Shown: positions 43,300 through 53,932, counted from the stretch's first letter. The stretch is DNA of 64,000 nt from Gorillibacterium timonense (GCF_001457415.1 NZ_LN881724.1:1302001-1366000); one strand, 5' to 3'. Numbers and translations: made by a program. The notes: a model not told the origin generated them from the letters alone.

Positions 43300-43506
43300 T
43301 TAAAACCCTTTATATTGAGGTTCCTCGTTTTCCAGCTGTTGTACGCGGCTTTCCACCTGTTGGACGATTTGCTGCGTTTGTGAAGCAGCATTCGTGAACA
43401 GCGTTTTGGCTTCTTGATTCTGGGTGGACAAAGCGAATTGCTCTAGACTGGCTTGCGCGCTTTTCAGGGAAGAAACGCAGGTTTTCACTTGGGATGCGAC
43501 CGTCAT
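43300..43506 (-). CDS. DUF1657 small protein
   Basis: This 68-residue helical protein belongs to DUF1657, a family found in sporulating Firmicutes next to spoVA and DUF421 genes. It begins MTVASQVKTCVSSLKSAQAS at ATG 43506, 8 nt after AAAGGAGG. Its centre FALSTQNQEAKTLFTNAA closely resembles FGLSTDNPEAKTLYEQSA at the C-terminus of the DUF421 protein encoded divergently next door. A spore-membrane role is likely from context; the molecular function is unknown. Confidence 0.88.
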   Translation of the reverse strand: MTVASQVKTCVSSLKSAQASLEQFALSTQNQEAKTLFTNAASQTQQIVQQVESRVQQLENEEPQYKGF

Positions 43507-43702
43507 CGCAAACACCTCCTTTGAGTAAGTAACGAAGGTTAATGTCCCTCACTTCCTCCGGAATCATTCATGGAAATAAGTTCAATTGCTAGCAAATGAT
43601 TATGGGATTGATGACGGCCATTTGATCAAATAATGGGACTAGTACGCTTACAACCCTAATCGATCGTGCGGTATATCGCGCTTAACGAAGGAGGTTATGA
43701 TT

Positions 43703-44563
43703 GTGCCGTTATGGGTAGAGGTATCTCTGCGAACGCTGGCGGCCATCCTGGTGCTCTTTACCATGACGAAATTGCTCGGCAAGAGACAAGTGTCCCAGCT
43801 CTCCTTTTTCGAGTACATCACCGGGATTACCATCGGCAGCTTGGCCGCCTATGTATCGCTCGACATCCAAATGGACTGGTACCTCGGGCTGATCTCTCTG
43901 GGCGTATGGGTTCTCGTATCGATCGGCATCGAATTTTTGCAGATGAAGAGTAAGAATGCACGGGACTTCATCGACAGCAAACCGACGGTCCTCATCAAGG
44001 ACGGGAAGGTGCTGGATGACAACTTGAAGAAAGAACGCCTCACGACCGACGAGCTGCTCGAGCAACTGCGGGCGAAGGACGTTTTTAAGGTGGCGGATGT
44101 CGAATTTGCGGTGATGGAACCGAATGGAGACATCAATGTGCTGCTCACTCGAGAGAATCAGCCATTAACGCCTAAGCATCTGGGCATCAAGGTCGGGCCG
44201 GAGCAAGAGCCGCAAACGGTCATTATGGACGGCAAAATTCTGAATGAGCCTTTGGCAACCCTCGGTTTGAGCCGGGGATGGTTGAACACCGAGCTCGAAA
44301 AAATGGGCGTAATCCTCGAAAATGTTTTTCTTGGGCAAGTGGATGGATATGGACAGTTTTACGCAGATTTATTCGATGACCAGCTCAAGGTTCCCGAGCC
44401 GCAGATCAAGGCGCAGGTGTATGCTACCTTGAAAAAATGCGAAGCGGATCTGGAGATGTTCGGTTTGTCGACGGACAACCCGGAAGCGAAAACCCTCTAT
44501 GAGCAAAGTGCTGCCGGCATGCGGGAAATTCTCGCCGAGGTTAAGCCGCTCCTGCATCATTAA
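43703..44563 (+). CDS. DUF421 (YetF-like) membrane protein with C-terminal DUF1657 domain
   Basis: The 286-residue protein probably starts with GTG 43703 (VPLWVEVSLRTLAA; AAGGAGG 8 nt upstream) rather than the ATG two codons earlier. Residues about 1-80 hold three membrane helices (MTKLLGKRQVSQLSFFEYIT, IGSLAAYVSLDIQMDWYLGL). The cytoplasmic YetF-like domain follows (SKPTVLIKDGKVLDDNLKKE), then a DUF1657 domain in the last 55 residues. The two-domain protein is the '2Duf' type known from the heat-resistance SpoVA2mob operons of Bacillus. It is followed by spoVAD after 81 nt. Confidence 0.9.
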   Translation: MPLWVEVSLRTLAAILVLFTMTKLLGKRQVSQLSFFEYITGITIGSLAAYVSLDIQMDWYLGLISLGVWVLVSIGIEFLQMKSKNARDFIDSKPTVLIKDGKVLDDNLKKERLTTDELLEQLRAKDVFKVADVEFAVMEPNGDINVLLTRENQPLTPKHLGIKVGPEQEPQTVIMDGKILNEPLATLGLSRGWLNTELEKMGVILENVFLGQVDGYGQFYADLFDDQLKVPEPQIKAQVYATLKKCEADLEMFGLSTDNPEAKTLYEQSAAGMREILAEVKPLLHH

Positions 44564-44644
44564 GAATGAATGCATGCATGTAGAAGGGGACCAAGGGTCC
44601 GACAATTTGACGAGCAGTTTGAATCACATAAGGGGGGCTGAATC

Positions 44645-45664
44645 ATGCTGAAGGGTCATCAAAGCTGGGTATTCGAACATCTTCCCTCCATCATCGGCAC
44701 GGCAACCGTCGTCGGTCCGTTCGAAGGAGATGGACCGCTTTCCGCAGATTTTGACATCGTGCATGGGGATATCCGGCTCGGACAGGACAGCTGGGAGAAG
44801 GCTGAAAAAACGTTCCTGGAGGAAGCGGCCAAGCTTGCGATCGAGAATGCCGGACTCACGAAGGAGCAGATCAATTTCTTCGTCGGCGGTGATTTGATGA
44901 ATCAAATCATCAGCACGAGCTTTGCCGCGCGGAGCTTGATGATCCCTTACCTGGGTGTGTTCGGAGCTTGCTCGACTTCCATGGAAAGCTTGGCGGTGGC
45001 AGCCAATCTGATCAATTCGCGTTCGGCGAAGTTCGCCTTGTCCAGCGCGTGCAGTCATAACGCGACAGCGGAGAAGCAATTCCGCTACCCGACCGAATAC
45101 GGATCGCAAAAGCCTCCTACGGCTCAGTATACGGTGACCGGAGCGGGTGCCAGCGTTGTTGCTCAGGAGGGACAAGGTCCTTATGTCACTTCTGCGACAA
45201 TTGGTCGGGTGATCGACATGGGCATCACCGATCCGTTCAATATGGGCGCTGCGATGGCTCCCGCCGCAGTGGATACCATGCAAGCCCATTTCCGCGATTT
45301 CGAGATCGAGCCCGGCCACTACGACCTGATCGTCACGGGTGACCTTGCCAAGGTGGGGTATGAAATCGCCTGCGAGCTCTTCGATGAGCATAAGGTGCCG
45401 ATTCGGCAAACGGATTTCCGCGATTGCGGCATGATGATCTTCGATTACGAGAAGCAATCGGTGCAGGCCGGGGCAAGCGGCTGCGGCTGCTCCGCGGTTG
45501 TGACCTACGGCCACCTGCTCCGGCGCATGCGTGATCAGGAGTGGAACCGAATTCTGGTCGTGGCTACCGGGGCGCTGCTTTCGCCGCTTTCTTATCAACA
45601 GGGAGAGAGCATCCCTTGCATCGCCCATGCCGTATCCATCGAACGTGAACCGAAGAAAGCGTAA
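44645..45664 (+). CDS. spoVAD: Stage V sporulation protein AD
   Basis: The 339-residue protein has the thiolase-like fold of SpoVAD, the dipicolinic-acid-binding subunit that works with SpoVAC and SpoVAEb in loading Ca-DPA into spores. Recognisable segments are GQDSWEKAEKTFLEEAAKLA, GACSTSMESLAVAANLINS, the HNATAEKQFRYPTEYGSQKP stretch and GMMIFDYEKQSVQAGASGCG. Length and ends are normal. ATG follows AAGGGGGG. Neither spoVAC nor spoVAEb adjoins it here: the downstream neighbour is an arabinofuranosidase gene. It may pair with subunits encoded elsewhere. Confidence 0.95.
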   Translation: MLKGHQSWVFEHLPSIIGTATVVGPFEGDGPLSADFDIVHGDIRLGQDSWEKAEKTFLEEAAKLAIENAGLTKEQINFFVGGDLMNQIISTSFAARSLMIPYLGVFGACSTSMESLAVAANLINSRSAKFALSSACSHNATAEKQFRYPTEYGSQKPPTAQYTVTGAGASVVAQEGQGPYVTSATIGRVIDMGITDPFNMGAAMAPAAVDTMQAHFRDFEIEPGHYDLIVTGDLAKVGYEIACELFDEHKVPIRQTDFRDCGMMIFDYEKQSVQAGASGCGCSAVVTYGHLLRRMRDQEWNRILVVATGALLSPLSYQQGESIPCIAHAVSIEREPKKA

Positions 45665-45774
45665 CTCAACCTAAAACGCAGTCAGCTTAAAACCGTCCTC
45701 TCCGCAGAACTTCCCATACCCATTGACGCCGATTCTTATCCACTCGATTAGAGCTGACGGCGTACTAGAAGCAG

Positions 45775-45820
45775 CTCCTGTTCTTGCTTGTGGCTCAACA
45801 AGCGGAATCAGGAGTTTCTT
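45775..45820 (+). terminator. Terminator after spoVAD
   Basis: CTCCTG...GCTTGT pairs with ACAAGC...CAGGAG around a loop, with a 5-nt internal mismatch, followed by TTTCTTT. Confidence 0.65.
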
Positions 45821-45821
45821 T

Positions 45822-45840
45822 AGGTTGAAAATCTATAAAA
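45822..45840 (+). promoter_or_regulatory. Candidate arabinose-regulon operator ahead of GH51
   Basis: AGGTTGAAAATCTATAAAA is identical at 18 of 19 positions to 48381-48399, just ahead of the AraC-type regulator gene. It ends 17 nt upstream of a weak -35 (45858), the position expected for AraC-type activators. Confidence 0.65.
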
Positions 45841-45857
45841 ACGGACTTAAAAATCGT

Positions 45858-45886
45858 CTGGCACTTTAGGTTCTCCATAGTATGAT
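45858..45886 (+). promoter_or_regulatory. Promoter of the GH51 gene
   Basis: CTGGCA-N17-TATGAT matches the vegetative consensus at 4 of 6 and 5 of 6 positions. The poor -35 suits activator dependence. The GH51 ATG is 60 nt downstream of the -10. Confidence 0.55.
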
Positions 45887-45894
45887 TAGATTAG

Positions 45895-47469
<1,575 letters not shown>

Positions 47470-47474
47470 CAAGC

Positions 47475-48365
47475 CTACCTGTCGCGGGTGAATTTGCTGC
47501 GGAAGGCGGTAGGAGAGATTCCCTCCTTCTTGGAAAAGCATGCTGAATAGTGCGAGACATGACGGAAACCCACCTCTTCCGCAATGCGGACAACCGGCCA
47601 ACCGGTCTGGAGCAGCAGCCGCTTGGACTGCTCCAGCCGGTAATGCTTCAGGTAGGCCATTGGGGTCATTCCATATGCTTTGAGCATGCACTTGGCCAAA
47701 TAATTCGAATGGTAATTCAATTCCTTCTGAAGCAGGGGATTGGTTATATCACCCGCATAATTCTGGCGGATAAACAGCTCGATCTGTTCTGCGATATGGA
47801 TGGCGGTGGCGTCGGAGGGGGATGCGAGATCGCGGTCCAGGTGCTGCAGGAAGAGCTGGAAGGAAGCCTGCCTTTTCCAATTACGCATCGACTGAGGCTC
47901 GTGCTCTTGCTGGAAGAAGAGGTCCAACACCTCTTTGGCGCGGCCGGATATCCTCATGTGCTTGGGGATGAAGATGGAGCAGACATCGGCGTGATTCAGG
48001 TACGCTTTCTGCTTGTGGTTCTCGATCAATTGCGCCTGATTATCCAAGCATTCGTTCATATCGCTGCATTCCTTCCAGGAGCCGAAGGTCTGAAAATGAA
48101 TCCAGATGATTTCTGTGTCTGTTGTACAAGGGGCCGAACCGTAATGATGGCCGTCCGGCCGGAGGATGAGGCTCTCTCCCTCCTTCAATTCCCAGTTCAG
48201 ATGATCCTCACCGATCGGCAACACTCCTTTCTCGACAACGATGAGATCGAATACCCCGATGCAATTGCGGCTGATATGCGTATCTCCGGCGCTGTAAGCG
48301 GCATGCCCGCAATCCACGAAATAGGGAATAGGTGGCGAAATAAAATGCAGAATGGGCGAGGACAT
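47475..48365 (-). CDS. AraC-family regulator of the arabinose-polymer locus
   Basis: The 296-residue protein has an N-terminal cupin-like sugar-binding domain (LIVVEKGVLPIGEDHLNWEL, ESLILRPDGHHYGS) and a C-terminal AraC double HTH (LLQKELNYHSNYLAKCMLKA and IAEEVGFRHVSHYSACFSKK). ATG 48365 follows AGGAGGG; the longer frame to 48425 would cover the operator and has no RBS. It is divergent from the importer operon and convergent with GH51. Direct repeats with 21-nt spacing ahead of it are consistent with an AraC-type dimer site. It probably activates GH51 and the importer and also regulates itself. Confidence 0.9.
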   Translation of the reverse strand: MSSPILHFISPPIPYFVDCGHAAYSAGDTHISRNCIGVFDLIVVEKGVLPIGEDHLNWELKEGESLILRPDGHHYGSAPCTTDTEIIWIHFQTFGSWKECSDMNECLDNQAQLIENHKQKAYLNHADVCSIFIPKHMRISGRAKEVLDLFFQQEHEPQSMRNWKRQASFQLFLQHLDRDLASPSDATAIHIAEQIELFIRQNYAGDITNPLLQKELNYHSNYLAKCMLKAYGMTPMAYLKHYRLEQSKRLLLQTGWPVVRIAEEVGFRHVSHYSACFSKKEGISPTAFRSKFTRDR

Positions 48366-48380
48366 TGAATTCCCTCCTAT

Positions 48381-48414
48381 AGGTTGTAAATCTATAAAAT
48401 CAGGTTGGAATCTC
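48381..48414. promoter_or_regulatory. Candidate AraC-type direct-repeat operator ahead of the regulator gene
   Basis: AGGTTGTAAATCT (48381) and AGGTTGGAATCT (48402) are direct repeats 21 bp apart, i.e. two helical turns, as AraC-family dimers require. The first extends to AGGTTGTAAATCTATAAAA, nearly identical to the GH51 site. It overlaps the 5' region of the regulator transcript, suggesting autorepression. Confidence 0.65.
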
Positions 48415-48468
48415 CCGTTTATCATTCATGATACTCCATGTAATATAATAAATAAAGCGCTTACTTAC

Positions 48469-48486
48469 AAGTTGTAATCCTATAAC
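48469..48486 (+). promoter_or_regulatory. Third, weaker copy of the arabinose-regulon motif
   Basis: AAGTTGTAATCCTATAAC matches the 48381 and 45822 copies at most positions and faces the importer operon. Confidence 0.45.
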
Positions 48487-48509
48487 TCACGATCCGTTTT
48501 TCTTTTAAT

Positions 48510-48523
48510 TGATAACGCTTTCG
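48510..48523 (+). promoter_or_regulatory. Candidate cre (CcpA) site of the importer operon
   Basis: TGATAACGCTTTCG matches the cre consensus at 13 of 14 positions, 70 nt ahead of the binding-protein ATG. A weaker second cre-like sequence, ATAAAGCGCTTACT, lies at 48452-48465. Confidence 0.65.
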
Positions 48524-48592
48524 AAAATCAGTTTCCGGGCTGGCTTATCCCCTTAATCGGGCTAAGTATAAATCATTCAAGGAGGAAGTTGA

Positions 48593-49945
48593 ATGAAAAA
48601 GGCACTGCTTAAGGCCACCGTCTTTACATTAGCAATGGCAATGGGGCTCTCCGGCTGCAGCGGAGGAAAGCAATCTACAGAGAAAACCTCCAACAGCCCA
48701 TCGGCACAAAGCGCAACCGACAACTCCGCAAAAGAAACGGCGAAGGCATCCGGCGAAGCGCAGAAGGTCGTGTTCTGGACGTTTGTGGACGCTCATCAGA
48801 AGTTTTATGAAAGCATGGCGGAGAGCTGGAATCAAAGCCATCCCGACAAGACAATCAAGCTCGATGCGACGACCATTCCTTACGATGACATGCATACCAA
48901 ACTCCTGGTTGCCCTGCAATCGGGAGTCGGAGCTCCGGATTTGGTCGATATCGAGCAGAGCAAATTTCCTAATTTCATGAAGGGAACTCCACAGCTCGTC
49001 TCCTTGAATGACATCGTGGAACCGGAGCTGACTAACATCGTCAAGTCGCGCGTGGACATTTACAGCAAAGATAGCACGTACTACGGCATCGATTATCACG
49101 TCGGCGCGACGGTCATGTATTACAACAAGGAAATGCTCGACAAAGCCGGTTTAAAAGCGGACGACATCAAGACCTGGGCCGATTTCGAAGCAGCCGGCAA
49201 GCAGATGCTGGAGAAGACCGGCAAGCCGATGATCACATTCGAGGGGAACGGCAACTGGTCCTGGTGGCCGGCCATCAGCCAACAGGGTTCCGATCAGGTA
49301 GACAAGGACGGTCATGTAACCGTGGACACTCCGGTCAATGTGAAGACGATGGAGTTCTTCCAGAAGCTCGTCAAGGAAGGCGTAGCGGCGGTTGCTCCCG
49401 GAGCCGGTCATGACACCGAAGAATACTTCGGCTATATGGATTCGCAGAGCGCCGCATCCGTCTTCATGCCCTTCTGGTTCATGAACCGTTTCACGGACCA
49501 TATGCCGGATCTCAAGGGGAAGATCATCATCCGCCCGATGCCAGCTTGGAGCGAAGGTGGCAACCGCTCGGCGGGCATGGGAGGAACGGCGACTTCCATC
49601 ACGAACCAAGCGAAGAATCCGGAGTTAATCAAGGAATTCCTGGCTTATGCGAAGCTGTCCAAGGAAGGCAATATCCAGGTTTGGAAGCAGCTCGGCTTCG
49701 ACCCGATTCGTACGGACGTTTGGACCGATCCGGCCATGAAGGAATCCAACAAATATACCGAGTACTTCGGAACGGACATCTTCGATACGCTGCTCAGCGT
49801 GAAGGATCAGATCGCTCCGGTGAATATTCGCGAGAAGTCGCCGGAAGTATTCGACGCTGTCCGCAACAAGGCGATGCCGGAAATCTTCATTAATATGAAG
49901 GACCCGGCCCAGGTTCTGAAGGATGTCCAAGCAAGTCTGAAATGA
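48593..49945 (+). CDS. Sugar ABC transporter solute-binding lipoprotein (family 1)
   Basis: The 450-residue lipoprotein has an MKKALLKATVFTLAMAMGLS signal, a GCSGG lipobox and the family 1 fold (VVFWTFVDAHQKFYESMAES, LLVALQSGVGAPDLVDIEQS, WKQLGFDPIRTDVW). It heads an SBP-permease-permease-GH127 operon and resembles AraN-type arabino-oligosaccharide binding proteins in size and context. The likely ligand is an L-arabinofuranosyl oligosaccharide, inferred from GH51 and GH127 next to it. RBS AAGGAGG precedes the ATG. Confidence 0.92.
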   Translation: MKKALLKATVFTLAMAMGLSGCSGGKQSTEKTSNSPSAQSATDNSAKETAKASGEAQKVVFWTFVDAHQKFYESMAESWNQSHPDKTIKLDATTIPYDDMHTKLLVALQSGVGAPDLVDIEQSKFPNFMKGTPQLVSLNDIVEPELTNIVKSRVDIYSKDSTYYGIDYHVGATVMYYNKEMLDKAGLKADDIKTWADFEAAGKQMLEKTGKPMITFEGNGNWSWWPAISQQGSDQVDKDGHVTVDTPVNVKTMEFFQKLVKEGVAAVAPGAGHDTEEYFGYMDSQSAASVFMPFWFMNRFTDHMPDLKGKIIIRPMPAWSEGGNRSAGMGGTATSITNQAKNPELIKEFLAYAKLSKEGNIQVWKQLGFDPIRTDVWTDPAMKESNKYTEYFGTDIFDTLLSVKDQIAPVNIREKSPEVFDAVRNKAMPEIFINMKDPAQVLKDVQASLK

Positions 49946-49961
49946 GGTCGTGCTTGTCCTT

Positions 49962-50007
49962 GAACGGAACGGGGAGGGGAGGTGCCTTTCTTCCCCGTCC
50001 TTCGTTC
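49962..50007 (+). terminator. Intercistronic hairpin after the binding-protein gene
   Basis: ACGGGGA (49969-49975) pairs with TCCCCGT (49992-49998), with an outer GAACG/CGTTC stem. As in the oligopeptide operon, it probably limits read-through into the permease genes. Confidence 0.6.
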
Positions 50008-50065
50008 GGGTTCCTTTGTCTAATCGGGAGGAGCCCTTCTACATGACTCGAGTGGAGGCATTAAC

Positions 50066-50989
50066 ATGCAGATAGAAAGAGAGCCTATGCGTCCGAGCAA
50101 GCAGCGAAGGCATTTGGTAAGCTCGCAAAAGATAGCGCCTTACGTGTTCGTTATGCCCTTTCTATTATCGTTTCTCATCTTCTTCGCCTATCCGTTGATC
50201 AGCGCGGGGGTGATGAGCTTTCAACAGATCGTTCCAGGGGAGACCACCTTTGTCGGTTGGGACAATTACAGACACTTGTGGAACGATGACTTTGGATCGG
50301 CGTTGCTCAACAGCAGCCGGTATACCGTTTGGACCTTGCTCTTGTTGATTCCGGTTCCGATGGTGCTCGCTGTCTTCTTAAACTCCAAGAAGATGATCGC
50401 CAGCAATTTCTTCCGCTCCACCTTGTTTATACCCGCCTTGACATCCGTTGTGGTCGCCGGCGTCATCTTCCGTCTGATCTTCGGAGAGCTGGACGGAGCC
50501 TTGATGAACACCGTACTTCATACGTTTGGCATCCCCAGCCAGCGCTGGTTGTACAGCTCCCATCTGTCGATGCTCGCCCTCGTCATCTTGGCCGGATGGC
50601 GGTGGATTGGCATCAATCTGCTCTATTTTCTGTCCGCCCTGCAGAGCATTCCCGTCGAGTTGTACGAGGCTGCCGAAATCGATGGAGCGGGCAGGCTGCG
50701 AAGATTTTGTTCCATCACCGTTCCGATGCTTAAACCGATCACGGTCTATGTCGTGACGATTACCATATACGGCGGCTTCTCCATGTTCACCGAGAGCTAC
50801 ATGCTGTGGGCCGGCAAGCCCTCCCCGCAAAATATCGGCCTTACCTTGGTCGGTTACATCTATCAGCAGGGCTTCCAATACTTTAACCTCGGCTTTGGCT
50901 CCGCAATCGGACTAACCCTTTTGGCCATCACGCTAGTGGTCAGTCTGGTGCAGCTCACATTGACCGGCTTGTTCAAGAGGGAGGACTAG
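50066..50989 (+). CDS. Sugar ABC transporter permease (AraP/MalF type)
   Basis: The 307-residue membrane protein has six hydrophobic segments, the first being VFVMPFLLSFLIFFAYPLIS, and the EAA loop VELYEAAEIDGAGRLRRFCS. Start ATG 50066 follows GGAGG. It ends 3 nt before the partner permease gene. No ATPase gene is in the operon. Confidence 0.92.
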   Translation: MQIEREPMRPSKQRRHLVSSQKIAPYVFVMPFLLSFLIFFAYPLISAGVMSFQQIVPGETTFVGWDNYRHLWNDDFGSALLNSSRYTVWTLLLLIPVPMVLAVFLNSKKMIASNFFRSTLFIPALTSVVVAGVIFRLIFGELDGALMNTVLHTFGIPSQRWLYSSHLSMLALVILAGWRWIGINLLYFLSALQSIPVELYEAAEIDGAGRLRRFCSITVPMLKPITVYVVTITIYGGFSMFTESYMLWAGKPSPQNIGLTLVGYIYQQGFQYFNLGFGSAIGLTLLAITLVVSLVQLTLTGLFKRED

Positions 50990-50992
50990 ACG

Positions 50993-51850
50993 ATGAAGGA
51001 AAAAAAGCCATTCTCATTCACTCCCACATCCATTCTGCTGCTCGTTCTCTTTGTTCTTCTTGGCGCCATCATGCTGTTTCCGCTCTACGCGCTGTTCCTG
51101 GCTTCCTTGAAGCCCGCGACCGAATTGTTCCGCTACGGGCTGAACGTTCGTCTTGATTTTCATTTGATGAGCTTCGAAAATTACAAAATTGTGTTCCTGG
51201 GCAAAGGCGCGGCGAGCCATTATTTTGAATGGTACAAAAACAGCGTCGTCATCACCATGATCTTTACCTTACTCAGCCTGCTGCTGTCCTCGATGGTCGG
51301 CTACGGACTCGGGATGTATCGATTCAAGGGCCGGGATCTGATCTTTACCCTGGTGCTGGTCGTGATGATGATTCCGGTGGAGATCATCCTGCTGCCGCTC
51401 TACAAGCTGATGATCACGTTGAAGTTGATCAATTCGATTTGGGGTGTTATTTTGCCCTTTGCCGTCGCTCCGCTGCCGATCTTTTTCTTCCGTCAGTTTG
51501 CGCTCGGGCTGCCGAAGGATTTCATGGATGCCGGCCGCATCGACGGCTGCACGGAATACGGGATCTTCTTCCGAATCATGGTTCCGCTGATGGCACCGGC
51601 GTTTGGAGCGATCACCATCCTGCAAGCGATGAACAGCTGGAACAACTTCCTCTGGCCGCTCATCGTGCTTCGGACCACCGACCAATTCACTCTGCCGATC
51701 GGGCTCGCTTCGTTTGTGTCCCCGCTCAGCAGCAATTATGAAGCCCTAATCGCAGGCTCGGTACTGGCCATCTTGCCGATTCTGCTCCTGTTCTTGTTCT
51801 TCCAGCGTTATTTTATTGAAGGATTGACAGTCGGGGGAGTCAAGGGGTAA
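50993..51850 (+). CDS. Sugar ABC transporter permease (AraQ/MalG type)
   Basis: The 285-residue partner permease has six membrane segments, an EAA-type loop (LPKDFMDAGRIDGCTEYGIF) and the conserved end RYFIEGLTVGGVKG. The shift from Glu to Met-Asp-Ala in the loop is common in the MalG branch. It is 29 nt ahead of the GH127 gene. Confidence 0.92.
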   Translation: MKEKKPFSFTPTSILLLVLFVLLGAIMLFPLYALFLASLKPATELFRYGLNVRLDFHLMSFENYKIVFLGKGAASHYFEWYKNSVVITMIFTLLSLLLSSMVGYGLGMYRFKGRDLIFTLVLVVMMIPVEIILLPLYKLMITLKLINSIWGVILPFAVAPLPIFFFRQFALGLPKDFMDAGRIDGCTEYGIFFRIMVPLMAPAFGAITILQAMNSWNNFLWPLIVLRTTDQFTLPIGLASFVSPLSSNYEALIAGSVLAILPILLLFLFFQRYFIEGLTVGGVKG

Positions 51851-51879
51851 GACCCAGAGGAGAGAGGAGAGTTTCATCC

Positions 51880-53868
51880 ATGAAAGCAGCACAGACGAGT
51901 CCGACCCACAATATTCAGATCGAGGATCCCTTCTGGTCCGATTACATTCGCTTGGTGCGGGAGGTCATGGTTCCTTATCAATGGGAAGCCTTGAACGATC
52001 GGGTTCAAGACGCCGAGCCAAGTCATGCCATTCGCAACTTCAAGATTGCCGCAGGCCTGGAAGCCGGCGAGTTTCATGGCATGGTGTTTCAGGACAGCGA
52101 CGTGGCAAAATGGCTGGAAGCGGCAGCTTATCTTCTGGAGACTCGCCGAGATTCCGCATTAGAAGAGATCGCTGACGGTGTCATCGATATTGTCGTGGGA
52201 GCGCAGCGAGAAGACGGCTATCTCAATACGTACTTCACGCTCAAGGAACCGGGCAAGGAATGGAGCAACCTCGCGGAATGTCATGAGCTTTACTGCGCCG
52301 GTCATTTCATCGAGGCAGGCACAGCCTACTTCCGGGCGACCGGCAAGCGGAAGCTGCTGGACGCGGTCAGCCGATTTGCGGACTATATCGATTCCGTATT
52401 TGGCCGAGAGCCCGGTAAGCTTCACGGATACGATGGCCACCAGGAGATCGAGCTGGCGCTCGTCAAGCTGTACCGAACAACCGGCAACGAGAAGTATTTG
52501 AACCTAAGCCGCTTTTTCCTGGACCAGCGGGGAACGATGCCGCATTATTTCGAAGAAGAGTGGGAGAAGCGGGGAAGAACCGTCCATTTTCCACAGCTAT
52601 CCATGGTTCACGATCATTCGTACAGCCAGTCGTATCTGCCTGTCCGCGAGCAGATGGATGCGGAAGGGCATGCCGTCCGCCTCGTCTACATGTGCACGGC
52701 GATGGCTGATATCGCTGCCGAGACGGGGGACGCGCAGATGCTCTCCGCCTGCAAGAAGCTGTGGGACAGCATCACCGGCAAACGGATGTACATCACCGGC
52801 AGCATCGGCTCCATGGAGCAAGGGGAATCGTTCAGCGCGGATTACGACCTCCCGGGAGATTTGGCTTATGCGGAGACCTGCGCATCGGTTGGCTTGATGT
52901 TTTTCGCAAGGAGAATGCTCAAGCTGCACCGTAGCAGCCGCTATGCCGATGTGATGGAGCGGGCGCTGTATAATACGGTGATCGGCGGAATGTCGCTCGA
53001 TGGAACCCGGTTTTTCTACGTGAATCCGTTGGAGGTCTATCCCGATGTGATCGGCAAGAACAAGAATTATGATCATATCAAAGCGGAGCGTCAAGGCTGG
53101 TTCAGCTGCGCTTGCTGCCCGCCTAATGTCGCCCGACTCCTGGCGTCGCTCGGTGAATATATCTTCACCTTGCAAGATGATGCCTTATATGTCGAACTCT
53201 ATATCGGCGCTCGTACCCGAGTGGAGCTTGGCGGCCAAATGGTTGATGTAGAGCTTCATTCTGACTATGTGTCAGAGGGCAAAGTGCGCCTCGTGGTTAA
53301 TCCGGAACGGAACGGAGAATTCACGCTGGCGCTGCGTATGCCGGAGTGGACCGACCGTGTGGATATCCTCGCAGGGGGGGAGACGGAGAGTGTGACCTGC
53401 GCAGGAGAGGACGGGTACATCCGCTTGACTCGAAAATGGCACCCGGGAGATACGGTGGAGCTGACATTCTCCATGCCGGTTAGACGGATGAAGAGCCACC
53501 CGCTCGTCAGGCAAACCTATTCCAAAGTGGCGCTTCAGCGCGGTCCGTTCGTGTATTGCCTGGAAGAGGCGGATAATGGGAAGCGGCTTTACCAGCTTCG
53601 CCTCAAGGAAGACGGGGAATATACCCTCGGAGAAGAAGAAGAGTTTCCCAAAGGAGTCAAGACGCTTCAGACGGCCGGCTATCGGGTATCGTCGGAAGGA
53701 AAGTGGACGAACCGTCTATACCAGAGCGATACGGGCTATGTCTGCGAGCCTGTCGATTTGAAGCTCATCCCGTACTTTGCTTGGGCGAATCGGGGGATTG
53801 GAGAAATGTCGGTGTGGATCTTCGAGGATACAAGGCTTGATCCAACCGAGAAAATCCTATCGCCTTGA
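51880..53868 (+). CDS. Beta-L-arabinofuranosidase, GH127
   Basis: The 662-residue protein is a GH127 enzyme (HypBA1-like), which removes beta-L-arabinofuranose, as found on hydroxyproline-rich plant glycoproteins. The zinc/cysteine active site is recognisable: ETCASVGLMFFARRML supplies a Glu and a Cys ligand, and CACCPPNVARLLASLGEYIF (residues about 410-429) supplies the nucleophile and remaining ligands. The catalytic-barrel segment LAECHELYCAGHFIEAGTAY is also typical. There is no signal peptide. As the last gene of the importer operon it should act on the imported disaccharides. RBS AGAGGAGAG is upstream. A shared terminator follows. Confidence 0.93.
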   Translation: MKAAQTSPTHNIQIEDPFWSDYIRLVREVMVPYQWEALNDRVQDAEPSHAIRNFKIAAGLEAGEFHGMVFQDSDVAKWLEAAAYLLETRRDSALEEIADGVIDIVVGAQREDGYLNTYFTLKEPGKEWSNLAECHELYCAGHFIEAGTAYFRATGKRKLLDAVSRFADYIDSVFGREPGKLHGYDGHQEIELALVKLYRTTGNEKYLNLSRFFLDQRGTMPHYFEEEWEKRGRTVHFPQLSMVHDHSYSQSYLPVREQMDAEGHAVRLVYMCTAMADIAAETGDAQMLSACKKLWDSITGKRMYITGSIGSMEQGESFSADYDLPGDLAYAETCASVGLMFFARRMLKLHRSSRYADVMERALYNTVIGGMSLDGTRFFYVNPLEVYPDVIGKNKNYDHIKAERQGWFSCACCPPNVARLLASLGEYIFTLQDDALYVELYIGARTRVELGGQMVDVELHSDYVSEGKVRLVVNPERNGEFTLALRMPEWTDRVDILAGGETESVTCAGEDGYIRLTRKWHPGDTVELTFSMPVRRMKSHPLVRQTYSKVALQRGPFVYCLEEADNGKRLYQLRLKEDGEYTLGEEEEFPKGVKTLQTAGYRVSSEGKWTNRLYQSDTGYVCEPVDLKLIPYFAWANRGIGEMSVWIFEDTRLDPTEKILSP

Positions 53869-53874
53869 TCTTGC

Positions 53875-53922
53875 AAAAGAACCTTCCATCCCGTTGAAGC
53901 CACGGGTTGGAAGGTTCTTTTT
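53875..53922. terminator. Bidirectional terminator between GH127 and GH42
   Basis: AAAGAACCTTCC and GGAAGGTTCTTT arms, with an inner CCCGT/ACGGG stem, end in A and T runs on both sides. Confidence 0.88.
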
Positions 53923-53932
53923 GCTCGAAGGA

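Noticed and set aside
44624-45628. 334-codon minus-strand frame
   Set aside because: It is antisense to spoVAD and has no recognisable domain.
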